Source: Scopulibacillus_A cellulosilyticus (GTDB taxonomy: Bacteria; Bacillota; Bacilli; Bacillales; Sporolactobacillaceae). From it: a stretch of DNA of 64,000 nt. The stretch lies in contig NZ_JBHTCO010000020.1 in NCBI RefSeq assembly GCF_042665295.1, positions 62,001 to 126,000 on the forward strand, read 5' to 3'. The position numbers were made by a program, and so were the translations under genes. Shown here one piece after another: positions 27,229 to 36,230 of the stretch; the stretch's first letter is position 1, and each line of letters starts with the position of its first letter. Below the pieces are notes generated by a model. It ran no database searches and was not told the origin of the DNA. It saw only the letters and a list, made by a program, of their open reading frames with translations.

Positions 27229-27522
27229 TTATGAAACTGGTACAAAAGTAGTAGATGTACCGAAATCTAATGATACAATGTCTCTTATTCGAACCAAAAC
27301 AGTACCGGTACCTGCAGAGCCCATTTCTCTAAAAGTCACAAAATTATTAAATACTCTTTCCACTGTAACTCCAAATAGACTTTGTCCATTGATTAACGAA
27401 ACTTCATTTATGACTTGATCGGTTTCTGCAAGAAAACGTAATACAGTTCGAAAATTCACATGTTGACGGTTATGGCGACGATCATGATCATGGTCATGGT
27501 CATGGTTATTGATATGGCTCAA
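27229..27522 (-). CDS. Small spore-type protein with His/Asp-rich head
   Basis: 97 residues from the TTG at 27522, which has GGGGGG A AGAGC in front; the open frame upstream to 27801 is low-complexity and has no ribosome binding site. Residues 1-20 contain HINNHDHDHDHDRRHNRQH. The rest is a compact beta-rich domain (FRTVLRFLAETDQVINEV, LFGVTVERVFNNFVTF, GTVLVRIRDIVSLDF). It resembles small spore coat proteins with an Sm-like fold, but I cannot name the family. The gap upstream (27523-27973) is AT-rich with no other gene visible. Confidence 0.6.
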   Translation of the reverse strand: MSHINNHDHDHDHDRRHNRQHVNFRTVLRFLAETDQVINEVSLINGQSLFGVTVERVFNNFVTFREMGSAGTGTVLVRIRDIVSLDFGTSTTFVPVS

Positions 27523-27973
27523 GCTCTTCCCCCCCTGATTTGAATTAACTAGATAATTTCTAGTTTCACTTATATATATGGTTATTTCTTTAACTTTGAC
27601 TAGACTTATATCTTTTAAATAAAAAAATAAGAAGATAGTATATATTTTTTTAAAAGCATTCAACTGTAGCTGTAGAAAATCCACTAGTAACAATAACCTT
27701 ATAGAGATATTTATCTTAGATGCATAGATTTTGAAAATAAACAAAAATATTACCAATGTATTTAAGGGAGGGCCATTCATTAGGGAAAACAGGTATGACA
27801 AGAACGGATTAAGTCAATTGTAAATATATCAAGGAATACTCGAATAAAGACTCTTTCCTCCTAAAAATTTTATTACCTTACATTATAATACCTATTAAAT
27901 TTAGATGTTTATCTAACTATTACAGCTGCCCATCAAACTAACTTTAATGACTCCCAAAATCATTATATTCCCT

Positions 27974-29620
27974 TTATTGATTAACAATACCGACCATAAC
28001 ATCTTCAAGCTTATTAATTACTTTTTCATAAGAAAGTTTCTCTGAAGTTTCCCTGCCGTTTTTGGCTAAGGTTTTTCTTAGTTCTGGATTATCAAAGAGA
28101 TCTTTGACTGCTGTAGCCATGCCATCAATATCACCTGGTTCCACTAAAATGGCATTGAACTGATCTTTTGCATATTCTTCAACACCGCCGCATTTCGTTG
28201 AGACAACAGGTACCCCGCACGCCATCGCTTCCAATGGCGGCATACCAAATCCTTCATACCAAGACGGAAACAAATGGATGTCGCTTAATTGGTACCAAGT
28301 CACCAGCTCCTTTTCACTGGGCTGTACAATATAATTAATCGGGAAGGGGAATTCATCTATTAAAGGTTGATGTTGGCAAACCCAATTAACAATAAAACGT
28401 TGCCCTGAAAACCATACTTTTTTTAAAGCACTTAATGCGACATCAAAGCCTTTAAAAGATAAAGAGGGATTGCCGACAAGGCTTATTATGTGATGTCCTA
28501 AATCATCTTGTTTATTTGGATGGTAGAGATCAGTATCAATACCATTTGAAATAACTGGTGTCTCAATGTTATAACGGGTTTTAATTACTTCAGAAATATA
28601 AGAAGAGGAACTGATAATAGTAATATTACTTTGATAACAACTTTTTAAGTAGTCGCGTACAAAGGGAACATCTTGAATATTTGGAATATCCCCAAACAAC
28701 CACTCATAACCTTGGTCATAATATAAAACTTTAGTTGATGCGTTTTGCAGCTCGGGAAGTTGATTTATCCAACCGGCAACAGCTATATCACATTCTCCAA
28801 TAACATTAGCGAAAGATTCATGGGTCGGGACCAAGATTTCCTTATCAACTTCTAGTTCGAACCAACTTGGTAAAACAGGTGTGCCTTGTTCTCCTTTAAA
28901 ATAGGCATAGATATGATGCCCTTGTTCTCTTAATTTTTTCATTTGCTGTAATAAAACTTTCAAGCCGCCTGTGACGTTATGATGTGGAATCAGGTAACCA
29001 ATAGTAAGTTTTCTTTTTTCGTTAGCCCTTGTTTTGGATTGCTTTTTTTCAACTTGATTGTTTTTTTGGGTTAATGAAGGATATACTTTAAATAAATGGG
29101 CGCCGTTATCACCAATTTTCACTTTCTTATAGCTAAAATCAAATGATGACAGATCAACAAGACTCCATCTGCTTTTATGTTGTTCCAAAACATTGCCATT
29201 ATAATCTTGTTGAGGTGACGGGTATATAGGAGTAGATATAATTAATGATTTATTTGTATGTTCTAATAGTTTCCTGATAACTTGCTTTCCTTCTTCTTTT
29301 TCAAAGTGTTCTAATACATCAACGAGGAGTATCGTATCATAATTATCTAAACTATCAATAATATTTTGTATTTTACCGTAATAAATTTGATTATAAACGT
29401 AAGAATGAATAGGATTCTCATAATCTTTAAATCCTTCAACGCCATCGATTTTTAAGTTCCAATGTTCTTTATTATATCGCTCGTATGGGATATCAAAAAC
29501 TTCACGTAAAAGGACACCATATTTTCCAAACCCTACACCAATATCTAAAATAGATTGGGGCTGATCTATTAATACATGCTCAATAATATCTGGAATTGTT
29601 TGATACCAACTAGTCGGCAT
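27974..29620 (-). CDS. Fused methyltransferase and GT4 glycosyltransferase
   Basis: 548 residues. The N-terminal domain (about 1-185) is a class I SAM methyltransferase: LDIGVGFGKYGVLLREVF (motif I), TILLVDVLEHFEKEEG (motif II), IISTPIYPSPQQDYNGN. After a basic linker rich in Lys and Gln, a GT-B domain (about 205-545) has IGYLIPHHNVTGGLKVLLQQ, SNGIDTDLY, and FPSWYEGFGMPPLEAMACGVPVVSTKCGG. One protein thus adds a sugar and probably methylates it or a neighbour. The start at 29620 has AGGTGG upstream. It overlaps the end of the preceding GT2 gene by 11 bases. Confidence 0.85.
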   Translation of the reverse strand: MPTSWYQTIPDIIEHVLIDQPQSILDIGVGFGKYGVLLREVFDIPYERYNKEHWNLKIDGVEGFKDYENPIHSYVYNQIYYGKIQNIIDSLDNYDTILLVDVLEHFEKEEGKQVIRKLLEHTNKSLIISTPIYPSPQQDYNGNVLEQHKSRWSLVDLSSFDFSYKKVKIGDNGAHLFKVYPSLTQKNNQVEKKQSKTRANEKRKLTIGYLIPHHNVTGGLKVLLQQMKKLREQGHHIYAYFKGEQGTPVLPSWFELEVDKEILVPTHESFANVIGECDIAVAGWINQLPELQNASTKVLYYDQGYEWLFGDIPNIQDVPFVRDYLKSCYQSNITIISSSSYISEVIKTRYNIETPVISNGIDTDLYHPNKQDDLGHHIISLVGNPSLSFKGFDVALSALKKVWFSGQRFIVNWVCQHQPLIDEFPFPINYIVQPSEKELVTWYQLSDIHLFPSWYEGFGMPPLEAMACGVPVVSTKCGGVEEYAKDQFNAILVEPGDIDGMATAVKDLFDNPELRKTLAKNGRETSEKLSYEKVINKLEDVMVGIVNQ

Positions 29621-30706
29621 AATGACCACCTAATTCCTTTATTTTTGTTTCCAAATAATTTTTGTTATAGATGATAGAGGAATTGTTAGGATTATATTTT
29701 CTTGCCATTTCATTATGGTAAAAAGCTGATCTGTAATTTCCTAAAAGATCATAGCAAACGCATAGCTGAAGATGGGGGAGCCAAGTATAGCATGCATGAT
29801 TAATAAACCCGCCTATTTTTTCCACTCTTTTGACATCTAATTTGGTTGCCAAGTCGTACCAAAAGATAGCCTTTTCTAAATCCTTTTTTGATAAATAAAT
29901 ATAACCTAATCTGCAGCATTGGTCTGCACGCGGAAGATCATATGTGAATGACTTTAAGATATATGGTATGGCTTCATCCATATCATCACTTTCTATAAAT
30001 ATATCAGCAATTTTGGCACAGGCATTAATACAATCTTCACTCCATCCTTGATTTGTGTCCAGAAAATTATTGTAATATTCAATAGCCCTTTCAAACAATT
30101 GATGGTCATAGCATTCATTAGCATAATAATAAAGATCACGGGGTGTAAAAGTGACACCCCTTTTTAGCATATTTTCATAAATTCTTAAATTTCTATCGCT
30201 CAGGGATGTTTTACTGCTTTTATGGGTAATACATATATCGCTGTATATAATATTGCCGCCAACTTCTAAATATTCATGAACAGCCCCGTACCATTTAAAA
30301 TGGTTGCTCCTTTTTACTAATCGGTTCCTTCTATTACTAAATGTTACATCTCCTTCAGAGTTAAAAGCTAAATTATAGTGCATTGATACAGCATCAATCG
30401 ACGAATCCAAGTGACCTTTTAATGCCATAAATTTTTTTCTATCTTCCTCTAAAACAACATCATCGGCATCGAGCCAGAAGATATAGTCCATCTTAGCTTT
30501 GCTAAATGCATAATTACGGGCTGCGGAGAAATCATCAATCCATTTAAAATCATAAATGCTGTTTCTCGGGCAATTTCTTTTGTTTCATCAGTTGAGCCCG
30601 TATCAACAATAATAATCTCATCGACTAATTCTTTTACTGATTCCAGGCAGCGACTAAGTACCGCCTCTTCATTTTTTACAATCATACAAAGGCTGATGGT
30701 TGCCAA
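29610..30706 (-). pseudogene. GT2 glycosyltransferase with TPR tail, frameshifted
   Basis: Two overlapping frames make one protein of about 365 residues. The first part (30706 down to about 30566, TTG start, AAAAGGGGG upstream) is the GT2 opening ISLCMIVKNEEAVLSRCLES with DTGSTDETKEIARE. The second continues in the -1 frame with FKWIDDFSAARNYAFSKA and FWLDADDVV (DxD site), then TPR-like repeats (about 130-340). One base missing in the GAAAC run near 30565 would restore the frame (GAAAAC reads Glu-Asn). Either a sequencing error or a recent mutation; all other motifs are intact. Confidence 0.8.
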
Positions 30707-30786
30707 AATAACCGACCCCCTTTTAGCATTTTCTCTTTTAAGTTATGCAAGCCTTAAGTAAATGTTATAGACATTCCCAAAATTTG

Positions 30787-30812
30787 AGAGGAGCCGAAAC
30801 GGCTCCTCTTAT
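30787..30812 (-). terminator. Terminator of the collagen-like gene
   Basis: GAGGAGCCG-AAA-CGGCTCCTC stem directly after the stop codon of the minus-strand gene; flanking T-rich on the minus side. Confidence 0.8.
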
Positions 30813-31750
30813 TATGAAGATAATTTTTCGATTAAGATAGTTCCACCCGGTAGAAGTGTTAATCCGAGTCCTGTTACAACTATTTCTACAGTAGCCGGTG
30901 GTGAAGTAACGTCAACTAATACTTGACCAATGAGCGGCGCTCCTACTGTAGCAAGAGTAAAGGATGGTCCGACCGGTGTTCCATTTACTTGTACTTGTGC
31001 TCCGCCTAATAAAGTAACAGCAGTTGTTGGTATTACGAAACTTACACTATAGAACCCAGCTGTATTTAACGAAAATGTTGTAGCATTTACCCTTGTAATA
31101 TCAGTTCCGAACGAATTGATGGTCGTGTCAAATGGAACAGCACCACCTACAGCGATTAAGCCCCCCGCTGTATTTTCGGCATTAAGTGCAGAAGGAATAC
31201 CCCCGGCAGCTCCTGTTGCTCCTGTTGCTCCGGTTACTCCGGCTGCTCCAGTGGCTCCTGTTGCTCCGGTCGCTCCGGCTGCTCCAGTCGCTCCTGTTGC
31301 TCCGGTCGCTCCGGCTGCTCCGGTCGCTCCTGTTGCTCCGGTCGCTCCTGTTGCTCCGGTCGCTCCTGTTGCTCCGGTCGCTCCTGTTGCTCCGGTCGCT
31401 CCGGTTGCTCCGGTCGCTCCGGTTGCTCCGGTCGCTCCGGTTGCTCCGGTCGCTCCTGTTGCTCCGGTCGCTCCGGTTGCTCCGGTCGCTCCGGTTGCTC
31501 CGGTCGCTCCGGTTGCTCCGGTCGCTCCTGTTGCTCCGGTCGCTCCGGCTGCTCCGGTCGCTCCAGCTGCATTAATATCACTGATATTTAAATTTACTTC
31601 TTGATTTACTCTTCCATCGTATTGTTGTTTTACTTTATCATCTTGTTTTACTTTATCTTCTTGTTTTACTTTATCTTTTACTTTATCTTTTACTTTATCT
31701 TTTACTTTATTTTTATCTTTTTTATGGGAATGACAACGTTTATGTCCCAT
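30812..31750 (-). CDS. BclA-like collagen-repeat surface protein
   Basis: 312 residues. The head (1-60) is extremely basic, with repeats of KVKDKVKD and KVKQDD. A collagen-like stretch follows (about 62-181), roughly 40 Gly-X-Y triplets that are almost all Gly-Ala-Thr, with a few Gly-Ala-Ala and one Gly-Val-Thr. The C-terminal domain (about 182-312; LNAENTAGGLIAVGGAVPFDT, FSLNTAGFYSVSFVIPT, LPGGTILIEKLSS) resembles the trimeric TNF-like BclA-C domain of exosporium hair filaments. Thr in the Y position is the usual O-glycosylation site in BclA, so it is the prime candidate acceptor for the nearby transferases. AAGGGAG precedes the ATG. Confidence 0.88.
   Translation of the reverse strand: MGHKRCHSHKKDKNKVKDKVKDKVKDKVKQEDKVKQDDKVKQQYDGRVNQEVNLNISDINAAGATGAAGATGATGATGATGATGATGATGATGATGATGATGATGATGATGATGATGATGATGATGATGATGATGATGATGATGAAGATGATGATGAAGATGATGATGAAGVTGATGATGAAGGIPSALNAENTAGGLIAVGGAVPFDTTINSFGTDITRVNATTFSLNTAGFYSVSFVIPTTAVTLLGGAQVQVNGTPVGPSFTLATVGAPLIGQVLVDVTSPPATVEIVVTGLGLTLLPGGTILIEKLSS
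31197..31570 (-). repeat. Gly-Ala-Thr coding repeat tract
   Basis: An in-frame 9-base repeat tract coding Gly-Ala-Thr, with synonymous alternation between GGA-GCA-ACA and GGA-GCA-ACC-type units and the 18-base blocks they build. Such tracts change length easily by slippage or recombination. Long antisense frames exist only because of this periodicity. Confidence 0.85.
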
Positions 31751-32076
31751 TAATAAACTCCCTTCCTTAAATAAAATTTTTCATCTCCAATATAGGGGCA
31801 ATTCCTAGAAAAATCAGGATATAATAATGGGATTAAAGTTTTTGAACTATTAACCATAATAGGTATATAAAGGAAAAGCCCTTATATATTTAATGCATTT
31901 TGGGATTTATTTGAATGAGCTAATGACTTCATTAAATCCACAAAAATAGCGTTTTACGGCCCAATTTTTTTATTATATAGTCAAACAACTAAGCAAAACC
32001 CTTCCATTTTTAATATGGTATATTAACCCGATGAATTTGACCAAAAGTACATGTACCATAAGTGAGGGGGGTAACA

Positions 32077-32592
32077 ATGCGAAGCATTTTTGATGAGGAC
32101 TACTGTGACGAAAGAAAAAGAGATCGGGAATCATCCGAGAGTGATAATACAAAGCATAGCCTTATTGATGATGATTTCGGCTTCAACAAACGCAGAAGAG
32201 AACGTGAACTATCCGAAAGGAGAGAAAACAAACATAGCCTTTTTGATAATGACTGCGGCTGCACTAAAAGGGAAAAAGATCATTGCAATACAAAATGTGA
32301 AGGCTGTGTTTGCGGGCTATTATCCCGGCTCGAAAACAAAGATGATCACCACCCGAGGCAAAAATTACTCATATTAAACAAAGGCACATCACAACCAGTA
32401 TCCGTCGACGGAATGGATCCAACAATTTTTACCTTAAAACGTTTTAATCGTGAAACTTGCTGTGCGGAATTCAGCTTCGATAATCAGCTTATGGATTCAG
32501 CCACCGGCTCAACTCCGGTAACCGGGACCCTTATTGAGGATTGCCGCAGTATTGCCGGAATTTTTCGCATAGAAGATGATCATGATTCCTAA
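32077..32592 (+). CDS. CotY/CotZ-like Cys-containing spore coat protein
   Basis: 171 residues. The first 80 are charged and carry two or three copies of a motif like KHSLIDDDFGFNKRRRERE and KHSLFDNDCGCTKR. Then comes a Cys cluster (CNTKCEGCVCGLLSRLE) and a C-terminal part (FTLKRFNRETCCAEFSFDN, then LIEDCRSIAGIFRIED) that follows the layout of CotZ/ExsY-type spore crust proteins, with paired Cys near the end. It probably forms disulfide-linked outer layer structure. AGGGGGGTAAC precedes the ATG at 32077. It is divergent from the collagen-like gene. Confidence 0.7.
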   Translation: MRSIFDEDYCDERKRDRESSESDNTKHSLIDDDFGFNKRRRERELSERRENKHSLFDNDCGCTKREKDHCNTKCEGCVCGLLSRLENKDDHHPRQKLLILNKGTSQPVSVDGMDPTIFTLKRFNRETCCAEFSFDNQLMDSATGSTPVTGTLIEDCRSIAGIFRIEDDHDS

Positions 32593-32607
32593 AGAAAATA
32601 GCCAAAA

Positions 32608-32642
32608 CCAGGTTGACTGAGGGTTTCAGCCTGGTTTTTTCA
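32608..32642 (+). terminator. Terminator of the coat-like gene
   Basis: AACCAGG/CCTGGTT stem extended by TTGACTGAGGGTTTCAG, followed by TTTTTTC. Confidence 0.8.
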
Positions 32643-32683
32643 ATACATAAATGATGAAGACTTTAAAAGGTGGATGACATAAA

Positions 32684-33658
32684 ATGAAAGTTTTATATCT
32701 ATCTTCTGGTTATCCAAGAATCTATCAATTTTTTGACGAATGTATTTTAAATGAATTTCATAAACTTCCTGATGTTGAAGTTAAGTTTTATAAACTAATA
32801 GAACAGCCAGGCCCATTTATATCTCTTTGTGAACAGTTCCAGCCAGATATCGTATTGACCATGCTGGGAGACCGTTTACCTAAAAAATCACTAGAGTGGA
32901 TAAAACATCACAATTTCCATTCTATCCTCTGGCTAACGGAAGACCCTTATTTTACCGATCGATCCATTGAAATCATCCCCTTCTTTGATGTTGTTTTTTC
33001 CATTGATATTGGCGCTGTTAACTATTATAAAAGTCTGGGATATCAAAACATTTATCATCTGCCGTTAGGTACCGATCCGGCGGTTTTCTTTCCAAAACCC
33101 CATATACAAAAGACAAATGATATTTGTTTTATCGGACATTCTTATCCTGAACGTATTCGTTTGGTTCAGTTACTTTTAAATGAAACAGCCTTTCATATTC
33201 AAGTCATTGGAAAGTGGAAAAAAAAGTTATTCTACAAACCAACCAAAAAATTAAATATAATCAACAGCTGGATTCATCCCCTTAAAGTTGCAGATTACTA
33301 TTCAAATGCAAAAATTGTCCTCAATACTCACCGTTCATATAACTATAAAACTAATCAAAACAGCGCGGGTATCGTGAATCAAAGCATCAATAATCGTACC
33401 TTTGATATCGCAGCCTGCGGATCATTTCAGCTGATTCAATGGATTGATGATTTGCCTCAACATTTTGAAGAAAACAAAGAAATCGTCTCATTTAAATCAG
33501 ATGAAGACTTTCTTAACAAGGTCAATTATTATCTTTCAAATGATGAGGAACGGGAATTAATCGCTGCTAATGGGAGAAAGAAGGCCTTAATGAATCATAC
33601 ATTTAATCACCGTATAAACAAAATGCTGGAGATAGTAAAAGAAATCCTTCATTATTAA
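32684..33658 (+). CDS. CgeB-family glycosyltransferase
   Basis: 324 residues with the CgeB layout. N-terminal MKVLYLSSGYPRIYQFFDE, QPDIVLTMLGDRLP and ILWLTEDPYFTDRS are followed by NIYHLPLGTDPAVFFPK. The C-terminal part is YYSNAKIVLNTHRSYNYKTNQN, then RTFDIAACGSFQLIQW, closely following B. subtilis CgeB. It would glycosylate outer spore material in the mother cell. AAAAGGTGGATGACATAAA precedes the ATG. No signal peptide or membrane segment. Confidence 0.85.
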   Translation: MKVLYLSSGYPRIYQFFDECILNEFHKLPDVEVKFYKLIEQPGPFISLCEQFQPDIVLTMLGDRLPKKSLEWIKHHNFHSILWLTEDPYFTDRSIEIIPFFDVVFSIDIGAVNYYKSLGYQNIYHLPLGTDPAVFFPKPHIQKTNDICFIGHSYPERIRLVQLLLNETAFHIQVIGKWKKKLFYKPTKKLNIINSWIHPLKVADYYSNAKIVLNTHRSYNYKTNQNSAGIVNQSINNRTFDIAACGSFQLIQWIDDLPQHFEENKEIVSFKSDEDFLNKVNYYLSNDEERELIAANGRKKALMNHTFNHRINKMLEIVKEILHY

Positions 33659-34002
33659 ATTGATAATAGCTTGTCTTTTTCTATTTTATGTTATAAGAGT
33701 CAGATTGATATTCCGACTCCACTAGAGCTTGTTTTCTATTTTGTCCCTTTCAAAATTAAGAGGAAGTTCATAATCTATTAGTGACTCCGATAAAAAGGAG
33801 CCGGTTCAAATCCATTAAAACTTTCGATGTCTAATCTGTATATTCCCTTCCAATTATGGTGCCGCAGTGCACCTTTTTTTCTTATATGAATGAACAAGAG
33901 CCTCCAGCATCAAACAGTTTTTTTCAGCAAAGACCTAGCCATTAGGTCTCTGCTGCATTTTTTTAAAGCTTCCCATTAAGGATCTAAAGTAGCTGAAGCT
34001 TG
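33659..34002. other. Intergenic region with hairpins, no gene seen
   Basis: 344 bases between convergent genes. It contains GGTGC-CGCA-GTGCACC followed by TTTTTTT near 33860-33885, and AGACCTA/TAGGTCT at 33938-33960. The latter reads as a terminator of the minus-strand gene at 34003. I see no supported coding frame. Confidence 0.6.
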
Positions 34003-34602
34003 CTAAATTGCCTCACTCCCTTGGATCTGCAAATTATCAATAAAGGCGGCACTATCAACCCTGCAGTCTCCAAAGTCTGATACCTCAAAAGTGACCGTGA
34101 TTATCTGTTCGCTAAATGGTCTAAGATCAAAGGCAGTTGTTTGAACAGTTGGGGTGACCAGTTTGTAACAAATATCATTTGGACTTGGAGGCTCTAAAGC
34201 AGCATTATTAATGGTAACCGGAAAACCGGGAATTGGCGTACCATTAACGAGAACATTGAAAAAATCGTTAAAAAATGTTGGTCGATCTTCATTTGTTCCA
34301 AATTTCCAATCAAATGTTAAATCCCCTGGATTTGATGGGAGCTGAAAAGTCAAATTTAATGAAACACTATCAACACTTTCAGGATTATAGCTAGTCGTAC
34401 TGTACATCCCTGGTATTAATGCTTTTGCTGCCATACCATTGCTAAGGATGGCAAAAGAATCTCCGTTTGTTGGAAAACCTTGAAGCGGACTTGTAAATAC
34501 GCCGCATTGACTGGCATCATCTATGGATAGAGAAGCATCGGTTAAACATGAAAGTGTTCCCGGTGAAACGATCGCTTCTGCCAGGTCGGTTGGAGTTATG
34601 AT
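34003..34602 (-). CDS. Choice-of-anchor-L-type surface protein, rare start codon
   Basis: About 199 residues. The frame continues 55 codons upstream of the first ATG (34434) and this part is clearly coding: TPTDLAEAIVSPGTLSCLTD, then CGVFTSPLQGFPTNGDSFAILSNG. Together with the rest (LTFDWKFGTNEDRPTFFNDFFNVLVNG, then FDLRPFSEQIITVTFEVSDFGDCRVDSAAFIDNL) it matches the choice-of-anchor-L domain of secreted or surface beta-sandwich proteins. Behind AAAGGGGGTGG the only candidate starts are ATC (34602) or ATA (34599). No signal peptide is visible, so it may be assembled on the spore from the mother-cell side. Confidence 0.65.
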   Translation of the reverse strand: MITPTDLAEAIVSPGTLSCLTDASLSIDDASQCGVFTSPLQGFPTNGDSFAILSNGMAAKALIPGMYSTTSYNPESVDSVSLNLTFQLPSNPGDLTFDWKFGTNEDRPTFFNDFFNVLVNGTPIPGFPVTINNAALEPPSPNDICYKLVTPTVQTTAFDLRPFSEQIITVTFEVSDFGDCRVDSAAFIDNLQIQGSEAI

Positions 34603-34678
34603 TTTCCACCCCCTTTTTGTAATATATTTGGTTTTCGTGCAACCGATATTGATAATCCTTAAAGCTGTTTGAGGCTTT

Positions 34679-35506
34679 CTATCGTGAAACTATAAACCAC
34701 GGATTACGCAAACATTCCTTGTTGTATATTAATGGTTCTTTAGTATTTGCCATGCAAACATCGCCCCCTGCCTGTTCCACAATGGCATGACCAGCCGCTG
34801 TATCCCATTCCATGGTTGGTGCAAACCTTGGATAATAATCACATGTCCCCTCCGCAACTAAACACATTTTTAATGAACTTCCGGATGAAATCATTTCTAC
34901 TTGTTGATGGCTATCTTTTAATTTTCCAATAAAAGCGGCTGTTTCCGGTGACATATGTGAACGGCTCGCGACAACTCTAACAACATCATTATTATTAAAA
35001 ACAGGTAAAACCGTCCCCTGTTCCGTTATAGCTTTTTCATCATCTAACCGGCATTGTGCCGAAGATTCAATTTTAAAAGAACCAAGACCTTGTTTGGCTG
35101 CATATAATGTGTCTAATACCGGAGCATAGATGACACCAAGGACAGGCTTTTGATCTTTAATTAATGCGATATTAATCGTAAACTCACCGTTTCGTTTTAT
35201 AAATTCCTTCGTCCCATCGAGCGGGTCGATCAACCAAAACATATCCCAGCTTTTGCGTTCATGATAAGGTATAGCGGCACCTTCTTCGCTTAAAATCGGG
35301 ATATCTTTATAGTATTTTTGTAATTGTGACACAATTGTCTGATGCGAATGTTTATCCGCTATGGTTAAAGGAGATAAATCGTTTTTGAGTTCAACATCAA
35401 CATGATCTTGATCATAAATTTGCATCACCTTTTGGCCTGCTGCTACAGCAATCTGTACAATTATTCCCAGATTAATATTAATGATGTTTCGGTGCCTTAT
35501 AATCAT
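34679..35506 (-). CDS. cysQ: 3'(2'),5'-bisphosphate nucleotidase
   Basis: 275 residues of the inositol monophosphatase-like superfamily: ILSEEG (residues 72-77), WLIDPLDGTKEFIKRNGEFTINIAL (metal site D94-T99), and a C-terminal WDTAAGHAIVEQAGG. It removes the 3'-phosphate from PAP, the by-product of sulfotransfer (and can act on PAPS). The ATG overlaps the stop of cysC (ATGA), so it is translated with it. Next to sat and cysC and four sulfotransferases it would keep PAP from inhibiting sulfation. Confidence 0.9.
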   Translation of the reverse strand: MIIRHRNIININLGIIVQIAVAAGQKVMQIYDQDHVDVELKNDLSPLTIADKHSHQTIVSQLQKYYKDIPILSEEGAAIPYHERKSWDMFWLIDPLDGTKEFIKRNGEFTINIALIKDQKPVLGVIYAPVLDTLYAAKQGLGSFKIESSAQCRLDDEKAITEQGTVLPVFNNNDVVRVVASRSHMSPETAAFIGKLKDSHQQVEMISSGSSLKMCLVAEGTCDYYPRFAPTMEWDTAAGHAIVEQAGGDVCMANTKEPLIYNKECLRNPWFIVSR

Positions 35507-36120
35507 GAAGAAATATACCCTTTCCGTTCTAAAAATTCGATAACCTGCTTTACGGAATCTTTTATTGATAATTGATCTGTTTCTACAATTAAATCTGGAT
35601 GATCCGGCGGCTCATAAGGTGCATCGAGCCCGGTGAAATTTTTGATCTCCCCGTTTCTGGCCTTTTTATACAATCCTTTCGGGTCTCTTTTTTCTGCCTC
35701 TTCCAGGCTGCACTTCACATAAATTTCTATGAACTCTTGTTTTTCGAGCAACCCTCTTACTAGATTTCGTTCTTTTTGATAAGGCGATATAAAAGCGGTT
35801 AACGTCATAATTCCCGCATCGACAAACAACTTTGACACTTCACCGATCCGGCGAATATTTTCTGAGCGGTCCTCCTGAGAAAATCCAAGACCTTTATTTA
35901 AACCGTGACGGATATTATCACCATCCAAAATGTATGTGCGAATATTCCTTCTATTGAGCTCACGTTCAACTTCTACAGCTAACGTCGATTTTCCCGAACC
36001 CGATAAACCGGTAAACCAAAGAACCGCACTCGTATGTTTGTTTAACTTTCTCCGGTCATCTTTACTTACCTTCCCTTCATGCCAAACGATGTTATCTGCC
36101 TTCTGCCTATTTTCAGTCAT
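35503..36120 (-). CDS. cysC: Adenylylsulfate (APS) kinase
   Basis: 205 residues, the usual length. P-loop GLSGSGKST at 38-46, then YILDGDNIRHGLNKGLGFSQEDR (the APS-binding DGDNxRxxLxxxLGFxxxDR signature), ISPYQKERNLVR, and FTGLDAPYEPP. It phosphorylates APS to PAPS. It is downstream of sat on the same strand and overlaps cysQ by 4 bases. B. subtilis uses such kinases in assimilation, but no PAPS reductase is present here, which points to sulfate transfer. Confidence 0.95.
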   Translation of the reverse strand: MTENRQKADNIVWHEGKVSKDDRRKLNKHTSAVLWFTGLSGSGKSTLAVEVERELNRRNIRTYILDGDNIRHGLNKGLGFSQEDRSENIRRIGEVSKLFVDAGIMTLTAFISPYQKERNLVRGLLEKQEFIEIYVKCSLEEAEKRDPKGLYKKARNGEIKNFTGLDAPYEPPDHPDLIVETDQLSIKDSVKQVIEFLERKGYISS

Positions 36121-36187
36121 ATCTGCATGATCCTTTCGTCACTTTTGATCCTTTACGTCATTGGAATAAATGACAATAAGAGAGTTA

Positions 36188-36230
36188 TTAAAGAAAACTT
36201 GGCTGGTGTCAATTTATGCTTTCCTAACGT
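36188..36230 (-). terminator. Weakened terminator-like cassette between sat and cysC
   Basis: On the minus strand, TTGACACCAGCCAAG followed by TTTTCTTT. It is the same cassette as at 8834-8890 but with the stem damaged by changes (TTGAC against CTTGGC). It lies between sat and cysC and would be expected to allow read-through. Confidence 0.45.

Noticed and set aside
27523..27801. Upstream extension of the His/Asp-rich protein
   Set aside because: Low-complexity, membrane-like translation of AT-rich DNA, no ribosome site; the TTG at 27522 has a GGGGGG site.
31116..31604. Long open frames on the plus strand and in a second minus frame across the collagen tract
   Set aside because: They are by-products of the 9-base repeat, giving only VAP, LLL or PERPEQ-type low-complexity text, with no ribosome binding site.
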